From: Myxococcales bacterium
Lineage (GTDB): Bacteria > Myxococcota_A > Polyangia > Palsa-1104 > SHYY01
Assembly: GCA_009692555.1 (NCBI GenBank)
Contig: SHYY01000048.1
Location: 1 to 34,804 of the forward strand
Direction of reading: 5' to 3'
DNA: 34,804 bases
Position 1 is the stretch's first letter. Each line of letters begins with the position of its first letter. A model generated the notes under the pieces. It was not told the origin of the DNA, made no database searches, and saw only the letters and a program-made list of their open reading frames with translations. Position numbers and translations under genes: made by a program. This document shows, piece by piece, positions 22,956-34,679 of the stretch.

Positions 22956-24070
22956 ACCAGGACACCGCGCGTCGTCCCCCCGACTTCCACCAGGCGCGCA
23001 ATCGCCGCCAGAAGGTGCGCGCGGCGGGGATGAACCCCGATTACTGGTATCCCGTTGAATACGACAAGAACGTCGCACCCGGGAAATCCGTGTCGGTGAC
23101 CTTCTGGAAGCGGGCGATCGCCCTCTACCGCGGGATGGACGGCCAGCTCCGCGCGGTCGAGGATCGCTGCGCCCACCGGCAGCTCAAGCTCTCCGCCGGC
23201 ACCGTCGAGGGATGCAACCTGGTGTGCCCCTACCACGGCTGGTGCTTCGACGGCGACGGCAAGCTCGCCCACGTCCCGCACGACCTGTTCGGGCACGAGA
23301 TGCCCAAGGTCCAGATCACCAGCTTTCCGGTCCGGGTGCGCTACGGCCTGATCTGGATCTTCCCCGGCGATTCCGCTTTAGCGGAGGAGCGCACGATCCC
23401 CGATCTCCCCGAGATCGAGGGGCCGGTGGCGAAGCGCTGGGGCCACGTCCTGACCGACTTCACCTGGCGCGCCCATCACTCGATGATCCTCGACAACGTG
23501 AGCGACTTCAGCCACGCCTACCTGCACCGCAAGTACCGCCCCTTCACCGACGCCAAGCTCACCAAGTGCGAGGCGGTGGGCGACAAGGTGTTCGTCAGCT
23601 ACGACACCAAGGTCGGCACCGGCCCGATCTCGGGCCTGTTCATCGATCGCCAGCGCGTCGACATGAACGCGATGGACCTCTGCTACGAATACCCCTACCA
23701 GTGGTCGAACACCGACGGGCAGATCAAGCACTGGTGCTTCGTCCTGCCGATCGACGAGCGCACCACGCGCAGCTTCTTCCTGTTCTATTTCAAGTCTTTC
23801 AAGGTGCCGTTCCTGCCGCTGCGCATCCCGCGGCGCGGCATGAGCGTGATCCTCGACTTCGCCAAGGTGCTGCACGTGAAGCCGCTGCTGGCCGAGGACG
23901 GGGTGGCGGTCGAGGCGGAGCAGGCGGGCTACGAGGCGCACTTCGACCAGCCGATCGCGGAGCTCAATCCGGCGGTGGCGCTGTTCCAGCAGCTGACGAT
24001 CCGGAAGTGGGAGGAGCACCTCCAGAAGTCTGACAAGAGCGGCCGGGCCGTCGCCCAGGTGCAGCCGTGA
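22952..24070 (+). CDS. sdmA: SdmA-like Rieske oxygenase (sterol C-4 demethylation)
   Basis: A 372-residue protein with a GTG start at 22952 overlapping the preceding stop by four bases. The N-terminal Rieske [2Fe-2S] domain has C73-x-H75 (CAHR) and C92-x2-H95 (CPYHGW). The catalytic domain has NVSDFSHAYLH, giving D185, H188 and H192 for the mononuclear iron. It would oxidise the C-4 methyl of a sterol stepwise, with the carbon lost by the SdmB-type partner. Related Rieske proteins include the DAF-36/Neverland cholesterol 7-desaturases, a less likely alternative given the SdmB partner. A separate reductase/ferredoxin is needed and is not in the operon. It also overlaps the cyclase start by GTGA. 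Confidence 0.85.
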   Translation: MNQDTARRPPDFHQARNRRQKVRAAGMNPDYWYPVEYDKNVAPGKSVSVTFWKRAIALYRGMDGQLRAVEDRCAHRQLKLSAGTVEGCNLVCPYHGWCFDGDGKLAHVPHDLFGHEMPKVQITSFPVRVRYGLIWIFPGDSALAEERTIPDLPEIEGPVAKRWGHVLTDFTWRAHHSMILDNVSDFSHAYLHRKYRPFTDAKLTKCEAVGDKVFVSYDTKVGTGPISGLFIDRQRVDMNAMDLCYEYPYQWSNTDGQIKHWCFVLPIDERTTRSFFLFYFKSFKVPFLPLRIPRRGMSVILDFAKVLHVKPLLAEDGVAVEAEQAGYEAHFDQPIAELNPAVALFQQLTIRKWEEHLQKSDKSGRAVAQVQP

Positions 24071-26130
24071 ACATCGTCGCGCCGCTTCCGATTCCACTCT
24101 CCGGCCCGGGGCCATCTGCCGTCGCTGGGGGCCGCCAGGATGCGCTCGCTCGCGCCGCCTCGCACCTCCTGGCGCAGCAGCGCGCGGACGGATCGTGGGA
24201 GGGCGAGATGGTGTGGAACACGATGATCCTCTCGCAGCACGTGATCGTGCGAGCGATCGTCGGCCGGCCGTTCGACGAGGCGACCCGCGCCGGGATCCTC
24301 CGCCACTACCAGGTGACCCGCACCCTCGACGGGGCGTGGGGGATGCACGCCGAGTCGGACGGCTACGTCTTCTTCACCACCCTCGCCTACGTCGCCCAGC
24401 GCCTGCTCGGTGTGCCGGCGAGCGATCCGATCCTGGCGACCGCGCGGAGGTGGCTCCACGCGCGCCCCGGTGGGGTCCTGGCGGTGCCGTCGTGGGGGAA
24501 GTTCTGGCTGGCGTTTCTCGGGCTCTACGAATACGAGGGGGTCAATCCCTGCCCGCCCGAGCTCTACGCGCTGCCGTCGTGGGTGCCGATCCATCCCACC
24601 CGCTACTACTGCCACACCCGCAACATCTACATGGGCCTCGCCTACCTCTACGGGCGTCGCTTCCGCGCCGACCTGGGGCCGCTCCGCGAGGCGCTGCGGG
24701 CCGAGCTGTACCCCGCGCGCTACGACACGATCGACTTCGCCGCCCATCGCCACGACGTCGCGGCGAGCGATCTCCACGTGCCCCCGTCGGCGGGCGTCCG
24801 GCTCTCCGCCGACGCGATGACCCTCCACGAGCGGGTCCACTCGCGACGCTTCCGCAAGCGCGCCCTCGGGCACTGCTTCGATCGCATCCTGTTCGAGCAG
24901 CGCTCCTCGAACTACCAGGCGCTCTCGCCGGTCAACGGCCTGCTCAACTGCCTCGCGATCCACGCCCGCGACCCGCAGCACCCCGACCTCGCGCCCAGCC
25001 TGGACGGGGTCGAGAGCTGGCGCTGGGAGGACGCGGCGGAGGGCGTCCGTTATTGCGGAGCGCATTCCACTACATGGGATACGGCCTTCTCCCTGCTCGC
25101 GCTGACCGAGTCGCCGGCCACCACAAGGCAGGCCGGGGCGGCGCTGGGACGGGCCTATCGGTTCCTCGACCGGGCGCAGATCACCGAGGACCTGCCGGCG
25201 TGGCGCGAGGAGCACCGCGACCGGGCGCTCGGCGGCTGGTGCTTCTCCGACGGCGTCCACCGCTGGCCGGTCTCCGACTGCACCGCCGAGGCGCTGTGCG
25301 CGATCCTCCAGCTGCACCGCCTGCGGGCGATCGCCCCGGGCGAGCAGATCCCCGGCGCGCGCCTGCTCCAGGCGGCCGAGTTCATCCTCCTCCGTCAAAA
25401 CGGAGACGGCGGGTTCGGCACCTACGAGCGGCGCCGCGGGTCAGCGTTCCTGGAGGGGATCAACAACACCGAGATGTACGGCAACTGCATGACCGAGCGG
25501 TCGTACGTGGAGTGCACCGCCTCGTCGGTGGCGGCGCTCTCGCACCTGCTCCTGACGCCGCCGGTGGAGCTGCCGGAGGAGTTGCCCGATGAGACGTTGG
25601 CGCGGATCGGCAGCGCGATCACGAGGGGCGTCCAGTTCCTGCGCGCCCAGCAGCGCCCCGACGGCTCCTACCCCGGCTTCTGGGGGATCAACTTCACCTA
25701 CGCCATCTTCCACGTCGTCAAGGGGCTCCGCGCGGCCGGTGTCGCCGCGGACGATCCGGCGATCGCGCGCGCCGCGGCGTGGCTGGTGCAAAAGCAGCGC
25801 AGCGACGGTGGTTGGGGCGAGCACTACACCAGCTGCCTCGACGATCGCTACGTCGAGCACCGCGAGAGCCAGGTGGTCATGTCGAGCTGGGCGCTCCTGG
25901 CGCTGCTGGAGGCCGGCAGCGAGAAGTCCCTCGCCCCCGCCATCGAGCGCGGCGTGGCGTGGCTGCGCGCGGTGCAAAAGAGCGACGGGTCGTTTCCCGC
26001 GGGGGCCCAGAACGGGGTCTTCTTCGGCTCCGCGATGCTGGACTATCGGCTCTACAAGGCGTACTTCCCCACCTGGGCGCTCGCCCGCCACGCAGAATGG
26101 ACCGCCGCCACCGGTCGGCCGCGCCACTAA
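24067..26130 (+). CDS. osc: Oxidosqualene cyclase (lanosterol synthase type)
   Basis: A 687-residue monotopic membrane triterpene cyclase, GTG start at 24067. The catalytic segment is WPVSDCTAE with the proton donor D404, the oxidosqualene form of the motif; squalene-hopene cyclases have DxDD. The partner Cys is in YVECTAS. Many QW-type repeats are visible (QQRADGSWEG, QNGDGGFGTY, QRPDGSYPGFWG, QRSDGGWGEHYTSC). The Val before SDC matches lanosterol synthases, where plant cycloartenol synthases have Ile. However, the usual MQG(T/Y)NGSQxWD motif is replaced by RYCGAHSTTWD, so product prediction is uncertain. The substrate, (S)-2,3-oxidosqualene, requires a squalene epoxidase encoded elsewhere. 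Confidence 0.93.
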   Translation: MNIVAPLPIPLSGPGPSAVAGGRQDALARAASHLLAQQRADGSWEGEMVWNTMILSQHVIVRAIVGRPFDEATRAGILRHYQVTRTLDGAWGMHAESDGYVFFTTLAYVAQRLLGVPASDPILATARRWLHARPGGVLAVPSWGKFWLAFLGLYEYEGVNPCPPELYALPSWVPIHPTRYYCHTRNIYMGLAYLYGRRFRADLGPLREALRAELYPARYDTIDFAAHRHDVAASDLHVPPSAGVRLSADAMTLHERVHSRRFRKRALGHCFDRILFEQRSSNYQALSPVNGLLNCLAIHARDPQHPDLAPSLDGVESWRWEDAAEGVRYCGAHSTTWDTAFSLLALTESPATTRQAGAALGRAYRFLDRAQITEDLPAWREEHRDRALGGWCFSDGVHRWPVSDCTAEALCAILQLHRLRAIAPGEQIPGARLLQAAEFILLRQNGDGGFGTYERRRGSAFLEGINNTEMYGNCMTERSYVECTASSVAALSHLLLTPPVELPEELPDETLARIGSAITRGVQFLRAQQRPDGSYPGFWGINFTYAIFHVVKGLRAAGVAADDPAIARAAAWLVQKQRSDGGWGEHYTSCLDDRYVEHRESQVVMSSWALLALLEAGSEKSLAPAIERGVAWLRAVQKSDGSFPAGAQNGVFFGSAMLDYRLYKAYFPTWALARHAEWTAATGRPRH

Positions 26131-26160
26131 CCACTTCACCCGACCATCAGGAGCTGGAGA

Positions 26161-26718
26161 ATGGGCTACATCTTTGATCCGGAGCACTTGCAGCAGATCG
26201 GCCAGACCGGTGTTGGACTCCCCCACGAGGAGATGTGCCGCGTGGTGATCGAGGGCCTCGCCGCCGCCTACCCCGGCCATATCGAGACCAAGCAGGATTG
26301 GATCTTCAATCTCGCCGCGGGGGCCACGGGAATCATGACCGTCCTCCACGGATCGCTCAGCGAGTACATCATCATCTTCGGCTCCGCCGTCGGTACCGAG
26401 GCGTTCTCCGGCCGCTACCACGTCGATATCTACGACACGATGCTCGCCGGCGAGATGTGGACCTACACCGAGGAGAACTTCCGGGAGAAGACGACCCATC
26501 TGCCTGGCGAGATGGCGCTCCTGAAGCGCGGCACGGCCAAGGGCTTCAAGACACGCGAGGGGAGCTGGATGCTCGAATACGGGCGCGGCCTCGTGCCGAC
26601 CGCGCTGCCGATCGGGCTGGGCGACGCGGTCCTGGCGATGGATGGCGTCACGGTCTGGAAGACGCTCCGCAACTACGGGCGCCTGGTCACGCGCGAGCTG
26701 CTCCAGGGCAAGATCTGA
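26161..26718 (+). CDS. ERG2/sigma-1 receptor family protein, putative sterol C8 isomerase
   Basis: A 185-residue protein. YIFDPEHLQQI, then DWIFNLAAGATGIMTVLHGS, SEYIIIFGSAVGTEAFSGRY and WMLEYGRGLVPTALP follow yeast ERG2 and the sigma-1 receptor almost throughout. The two acidic residues essential in the family are present: D92 in DIYDTML (human D126) and E139 in WMLEYGRG (human E172). ERG2 moves the sterol double bond from C8 to C7, which fits between cyclisation/C-4 demethylation and reduction here. Unlike its eukaryotic relatives it has no N-terminal transmembrane helix; the protein begins at YIFDPE. It may bind the membrane through its two C-terminal helices. A ribosome binding site (AGGAGCTGGAG) precedes the ATG, 30 bp after the cyclase. 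Confidence 0.88.
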   Translation: MGYIFDPEHLQQIGQTGVGLPHEEMCRVVIEGLAAAYPGHIETKQDWIFNLAAGATGIMTVLHGSLSEYIIIFGSAVGTEAFSGRYHVDIYDTMLAGEMWTYTEENFREKTTHLPGEMALLKRGTAKGFKTREGSWMLEYGRGLVPTALPIGLGDAVLAMDGVTVWKTLRNYGRLVTRELLQGKI

Positions 26719-26765
26719 TTCTCCCGTTCCATTCCCGCCAATCCATTCCCTTCCAGAGGAAGCGC

Positions 26766-28010
26766 ATGAACGAGAAGAAGAAGCAGGCATTTGCCTTCGG
26801 CTACGCCGCGGTCCCGCTGATGGTGATTCTCCCGCCGCTGGTCTATTACATGTGGATCTGCATGGAGTACTACGGCGGGGCGATGGTGATGCCGACGCTG
26901 GAGGTGTGGAGGCACATCCCGCTGCCGACGGTGACCTCGGTGGCGATCTGGATGGGCTGGTTCGGGTTCCAGGCGGCCCTCCAGATCTATGCGCCCGGGC
27001 CGTGGATCGAGGGGGCGGCGCTGGTCGACGGGTCGCGGCTGAAGTACAAGATGAATGGCTGGTTCACCTGGTGGTTCACCTGGGTCTGCATCGCCGCCGG
27101 GGTCTACCTCGGCTGGTTCAAGCCGACGGTGCTGTTCGATCATTTCGGCCCGCTGATGACCACGGTGCACCTGTTCGCTTTCGGGCTCAGCGCCTGGATG
27201 TACCTCCTCGGCAAGATGCGGCCCGATGACGGCACGGCGGAGCTCACCGGCAATCTGTTCCACGAGTATTTCATGGGCACCGCCCTCAATCCGCGCACCG
27301 GCAACTTCGACTGGAAGCTGTTCTGCGAGGCGCGGCCCGGATTGATCGGGTGGGTGGCGATCAATCTCTCGTTCGCGGCGCAGCAGTACCAGGTCCACGG
27401 GTCGCTCACGACCCCGATGATCCTGGTCTGCGCGTTCCATTTCTTCTATGTGGCCGATTACTACTTCCACGAGGAGGCGATCCTCTCGACGTGGGACATC
27501 CGCCACGAGAATTTCGGCTGGATGCTGGTGTGGGGCGATCTGGCGTGGGTGCCCTTCACCTACACCCTGCAGGCGCTCTACCTGATCCAGCACACCCACG
27601 ATCTCTCGCTGGCAGCGACGGTCGGGATCGTCGCGCTCAACGTCGCCGGCTACCTGATCTTCCGGATCACCAACATCCAGAAGCACAATTTCCGCAAGAA
27701 TCCGGAGGCGCTGATCTGGGGAAAGAAGCCCGAGTTCATCAAGACCCAGAAGGGCTCGGTGCTCCTCCTCTCGGGGATGTGGGGGATCGCAAGGCACCTC
27801 AATTACCTGGGCGACCTGATGATGGCGCTGGCGTGGTGCCTGGTGTGCGGCTTCGGCAATCTCCTGCCCTATTTCTACATCATCTATTTCACCATCCTGC
27901 TCGTTCATCGCGAACGCCGGGACCACGTCACCTGTGCCGCCAAGTATGGCAAGGACTGGGAAGACTATTGCGCCAAGGTGCGCTGGCGCATCGTCCCCGG
28001 CGTGTACTGA
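26766..28010 (+). CDS. ERG4/ERG24/DHCR7-family sterol reductase (C-7 or C-14)
   Basis: A 414-residue polytopic membrane protein with about eight to ten hydrophobic segments. The family signatures are LNPRTGNFDWKLFCEARPGL, GDLAWVPFTYTLQALYL, LSGMWGIARHLNYLGDL and the C-terminal HRERRDHVTCAAKYGKDW...YC. They build the NADPH pocket of Delta14, Delta7 and Delta24(28) sterol reductases. Segments such as INLSFAAQQYQVHG, LIWGKKPEFI and RIVPGVY look like 7-dehydrocholesterol reductase and plant DWF5. GDLAWVPF and NFRKNP look like the C-14 reductases. The double bond reduced is therefore undecided, with C-7 slightly favoured. Last gene of the sterol operon, 47 bp after the isomerase, with GAGGAAG before the ATG. 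Confidence 0.88.
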   Translation: MNEKKKQAFAFGYAAVPLMVILPPLVYYMWICMEYYGGAMVMPTLEVWRHIPLPTVTSVAIWMGWFGFQAALQIYAPGPWIEGAALVDGSRLKYKMNGWFTWWFTWVCIAAGVYLGWFKPTVLFDHFGPLMTTVHLFAFGLSAWMYLLGKMRPDDGTAELTGNLFHEYFMGTALNPRTGNFDWKLFCEARPGLIGWVAINLSFAAQQYQVHGSLTTPMILVCAFHFFYVADYYFHEEAILSTWDIRHENFGWMLVWGDLAWVPFTYTLQALYLIQHTHDLSLAATVGIVALNVAGYLIFRITNIQKHNFRKNPEALIWGKKPEFIKTQKGSVLLLSGMWGIARHLNYLGDLMMALAWCLVCGFGNLLPYFYIIYFTILLVHRERRDHVTCAAKYGKDWEDYCAKVRWRIVPGVY

Positions 28011-28028
28011 AGTGAGTCCTGGCCGTGC

Positions 28029-32227
<4,199 letters not shown>

Positions 32228-32231
<4 letters not shown>

Positions 32232-34039
32232 CCGCCTCCGCGCCCGGTGATCCCGTGCTGCTTGAGCTTGTAGACCAGCGTGCGCAGGGGCAGCCCGAGC
32301 TGTTCGGCGGCGCTCTTCCGCACCTCGCCACACGCGGCGAGCGCGGCGACGATCAGCTGGCGCTCGAAGTCGCGCACCTCGTCGGTGAGCGGTCGCCCGG
32401 GGCGGCGCGCCGGGGCGGTGGCGCCGGCACCCGGAGAGGGGGAGGACGGCGTCCCCAGTGCCGTGTCGGCAGCGATCGGGACGATCGCGTCGGGCAGGCA
32501 CCACGGCTCGAGCACCGGCTCGGGGATCGCCGCGGCGATGTACTCGATCACGTTCTTCAGCTCGCGCACATTGCCGGGCCAGGCAAAGCCGGCGAGGTGG
32601 ACCATCGCCCCCGTCGAGATCGCCATCTGCGGGCGGCCGAGGCGGGCGCATGCATCGTCGAGGAAGCGGCGCGCGAGCAGGGCGATCTCGCGCGGGCGGT
32701 CGCGCAGCGGTGGCAGCACGACCGTCGCCGCCCCGAGGCGGAAGAAGAGATCACGCCGGAAGCGCCCGGCCGCCACCTCGGCCTCGAGATCGCGGTTGGT
32801 CGCCGCCACCACTCGGAGATCGACCGGTACCTCCCGCAGCCCTCCCACGCGGGTGAGGCGCTTCTGCTCGAGCACGCGCAGGAGCTTCGCCTGGACCGCC
32901 GCGGAGAGCTCTCCCACCTCGTCGAGGAACAGCGTTCCGCCGCCCGAGACCTCGATCAGGCCGGGCTTCGCGGCGATGGCGCCCGAGAACGCGCCCTTCT
33001 CGTGGCCGAACAGCTCGCTCTCGACGAGCGTCTCGGTGATGGCGGCGCAGTTCAGGATCACGAATGGGCCGTCGCGGCGGGGCGAGTGCCAGTGCACGGC
33101 GAACGCCGCGTGCTCCTTGCCGGCGCCGGTCTCGCCGCACACCAGCACCGGCAGGTCACTCGCCGCGAGCCGCTTGATCAGGTCGTAGAGCCGCACCATC
33201 GCTGGATCCGCGAGCACCACCCGCCGATCGCCGAGCTGTATCTCCGTCGCTGCGCGGGTGGCGTCGACGGCCTCGCCGGGGGCGGCGCCCTGGGCCGCGG
33301 CGCGCGCGGCGCCCAGCAGGGTCGGCGCATCGCAGCCGTCCGCCGGCGCGGTGGCGAAGCCGGCACGGGCCGCGCGCGCGATCCCAGAGGCAGCGAGCGC
33401 CGCGACGAGCGCCCGCGCGATCTCCTCGCTGGCGTCGCGGTCGCGCTCCGGGAGGATCGCCACCAGCGTGCCTTCGGCGCTCCAGCCGGCCGCGTCCAGC
33501 CTGCGCAGGCACCCGTCGATCGCCGCCGCCAGCCCGGCACCGTCGGCGAGCGCGCGGGCACCGAGGGGGAGGGCGACCAGGCCGAGCGGGCGCTCGGTGG
33601 CCCCGACGCGCTCCAGCTCCTCAACGATTCGCCGCGTCAGGGCCGCCGGATCGAGCAACCGACGAGGCCGGCTGGTGTCGGCCGCCCGCCGGTAGATCAG
33701 CTCCGCGTCGCCGATCCCGATCATGTCCCCGTTCTGCAGCGGCCGGGCGCCGTCGATTCGCTCTCCGTTGAGGAGCGTGCCGTTGTGGCTTCCGAGATCC
33801 GCGACCCGCGCCTCCCCGTCGCTGACGTGGAGCTCGGCGTGGCGGCGCGAGACCGCCTGGCTCTCGATCCGCACGTCCGCCTCGTCGCCGCGGCCGACCA
33901 GCAGGCTCCCGTTGCGCGGAAGCCGCAGGCGCCTCGAAGTGGCGCCGTCGACCACCAGGAGGTACCCGCCGTCCCCGACCGCGCCCGCCATCGCCGGCAG
34001 GGTCTGCGTCGCGCTCTTGTCATCACCGGCGCTTGCCAT
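32228..34039 (-). CDS. FHA domain sigma-54-dependent activator (AAA+, Fis-type HTH)
   Basis: About 603 residues from the ATG at 34039; a GTG at 34057 is an alternative start, and neither has a good ribosome binding site. An N-terminal FHA domain (GSLLVGRGDEADVRI, SRRHAEL, LGSHNGTLLNG) would bind phosphothreonine. The middle region (about 120-275) has no clear family. The AAA+ domain has Walker A GETGAGKE, the sigma-54 contact loop GAFSGA in place of GAFTGA, Walker B GTLFLDEVGEL, and RRDLFFRL. The C-terminal Fis-type HTH is near FERQLIVAALAACGEVRKSAAEQLGL. It overlaps the kinase gene by GTGA, so the kinase is a likely partner whose phosphorylation is read by the FHA domain. Target promoters are unknown. 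Confidence 0.9.
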
Positions 34040-34118
34040 CGAGGAGAAAACTCGCACGGGCGGGCCCCGCTGACAAGGTGCCTGACGATGGGGGGTGTGA
34101 TCGCGAGTACCATGGCGC

Positions 34119-34130
34119 CTCCACGTGGAG
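34119..34130. promoter_or_regulatory. Palindrome overlapping the ribosome binding site of the end lipoprotein
   Basis: CTCCACGTGGAG is a perfect 12-bp palindrome in the divergent region between the sigma-54 activator and the lipoprotein gene. Its right arm, GGAG, is the lipoprotein's likely ribosome binding site, eight bases before the ATG at 34138. It could be an operator or a small RNA hairpin hiding the site. Confidence 0.3.
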
Positions 34131-34137
34131 CGAACCG

Positions 34138-34500
34138 ATGAAGTGCCTGCGCCCGCTCTGCCTCGGGCTCGCCCTTCTCTCCGGCTGCGGCCGGAGCGGG
34201 CTGCTCGAACTGCCCGATGGCGACGCGCCGCGCGACGCCGCCTTCCCGGCCGACCTGCGCCCCGATCTCCTGGTCGCCCTCGACCGCTGCGCCGACGGCC
34301 CGCGCCGTCTCGTGGTGCTCGACCAGGACCGGACGCTGGCGCGCTTCCGTCCCGACGCGCTCGTGTTCACCCCCGTCGGCCAGCTCAACTGCCCGACCAG
34401 CTCCACCCCGAACTCGATGGCGGTGCGCCAGGATGGCATCGCCTACGTGAACTACCACTCGGGCGAGCTGTTCGCGGTAAACACCTCCTTGATCTCCTGA
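34138..34500 (+). CDS. Short lipoprotein, probably C-terminally truncated
   Basis: A 120-residue protein, ATG at 34138, signal MKCLRPLCLGLALLSGC with lipid attachment at Cys17. The mature part has VVLDQDRTLARFRPDALVF, LNCPTSSTPNSMAV and GIAYVNYHSGELFAVNT, one blade of a beta-propeller-like repeat seen in long secreted proteins of myxobacteria. The protein stops right after this first motif, where relatives continue for some 200 residues, so it may be a broken gene. No continuation in another frame is visible downstream. It is divergent from the sigma-54 activator. A longer open frame upstream is rejected because it would bury the signal peptide. Confidence 0.55.
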   Translation: MKCLRPLCLGLALLSGCGRSGLLELPDGDAPRDAAFPADLRPDLLVALDRCADGPRRLVVLDQDRTLARFRPDALVFTPVGQLNCPTSSTPNSMAVRQDGIAYVNYHSGELFAVNTSLIS

Positions 34501-34679
34501 CCTCCCCGCTCTTCGTGCGCCGTGAAGCGGCGCCTGGGGTCTACCCGACCCTTGAGATGCAGCGCCCCGAACCAGAAGACGCCGCTCGAAAGCGCCAGCG
34601 CCAACGTCAACGCTCACGAGGAGGTCGCCCCCGACACTTCGGAACCGCGCCCTGCGTCGCCACTGCGTCGCCCGGGTGC

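Noticed and set aside
24067-26130. Squalene-hopene cyclase
   Set aside because: The catalytic motif is VSDCTAE rather than DxDDTA, and the YVECT partner Cys is present, so it is an oxidosqualene cyclase.
25441-26790. Minus-strand 449-residue open frame under the cyclase and isomerase genes
   Set aside because: Pure antisense shadow in GC-rich DNA with Arg/Gly/His-rich composition and no recognisable domain.
32232-32651. N-terminal extension of the kinase open frame upstream of 32231
   Set aside because: It lies out of frame inside the sigma-54 activator's C-terminal region, and the GTG at 32231 begins right before the kinase glycine loop with a typical stop-start overlap.
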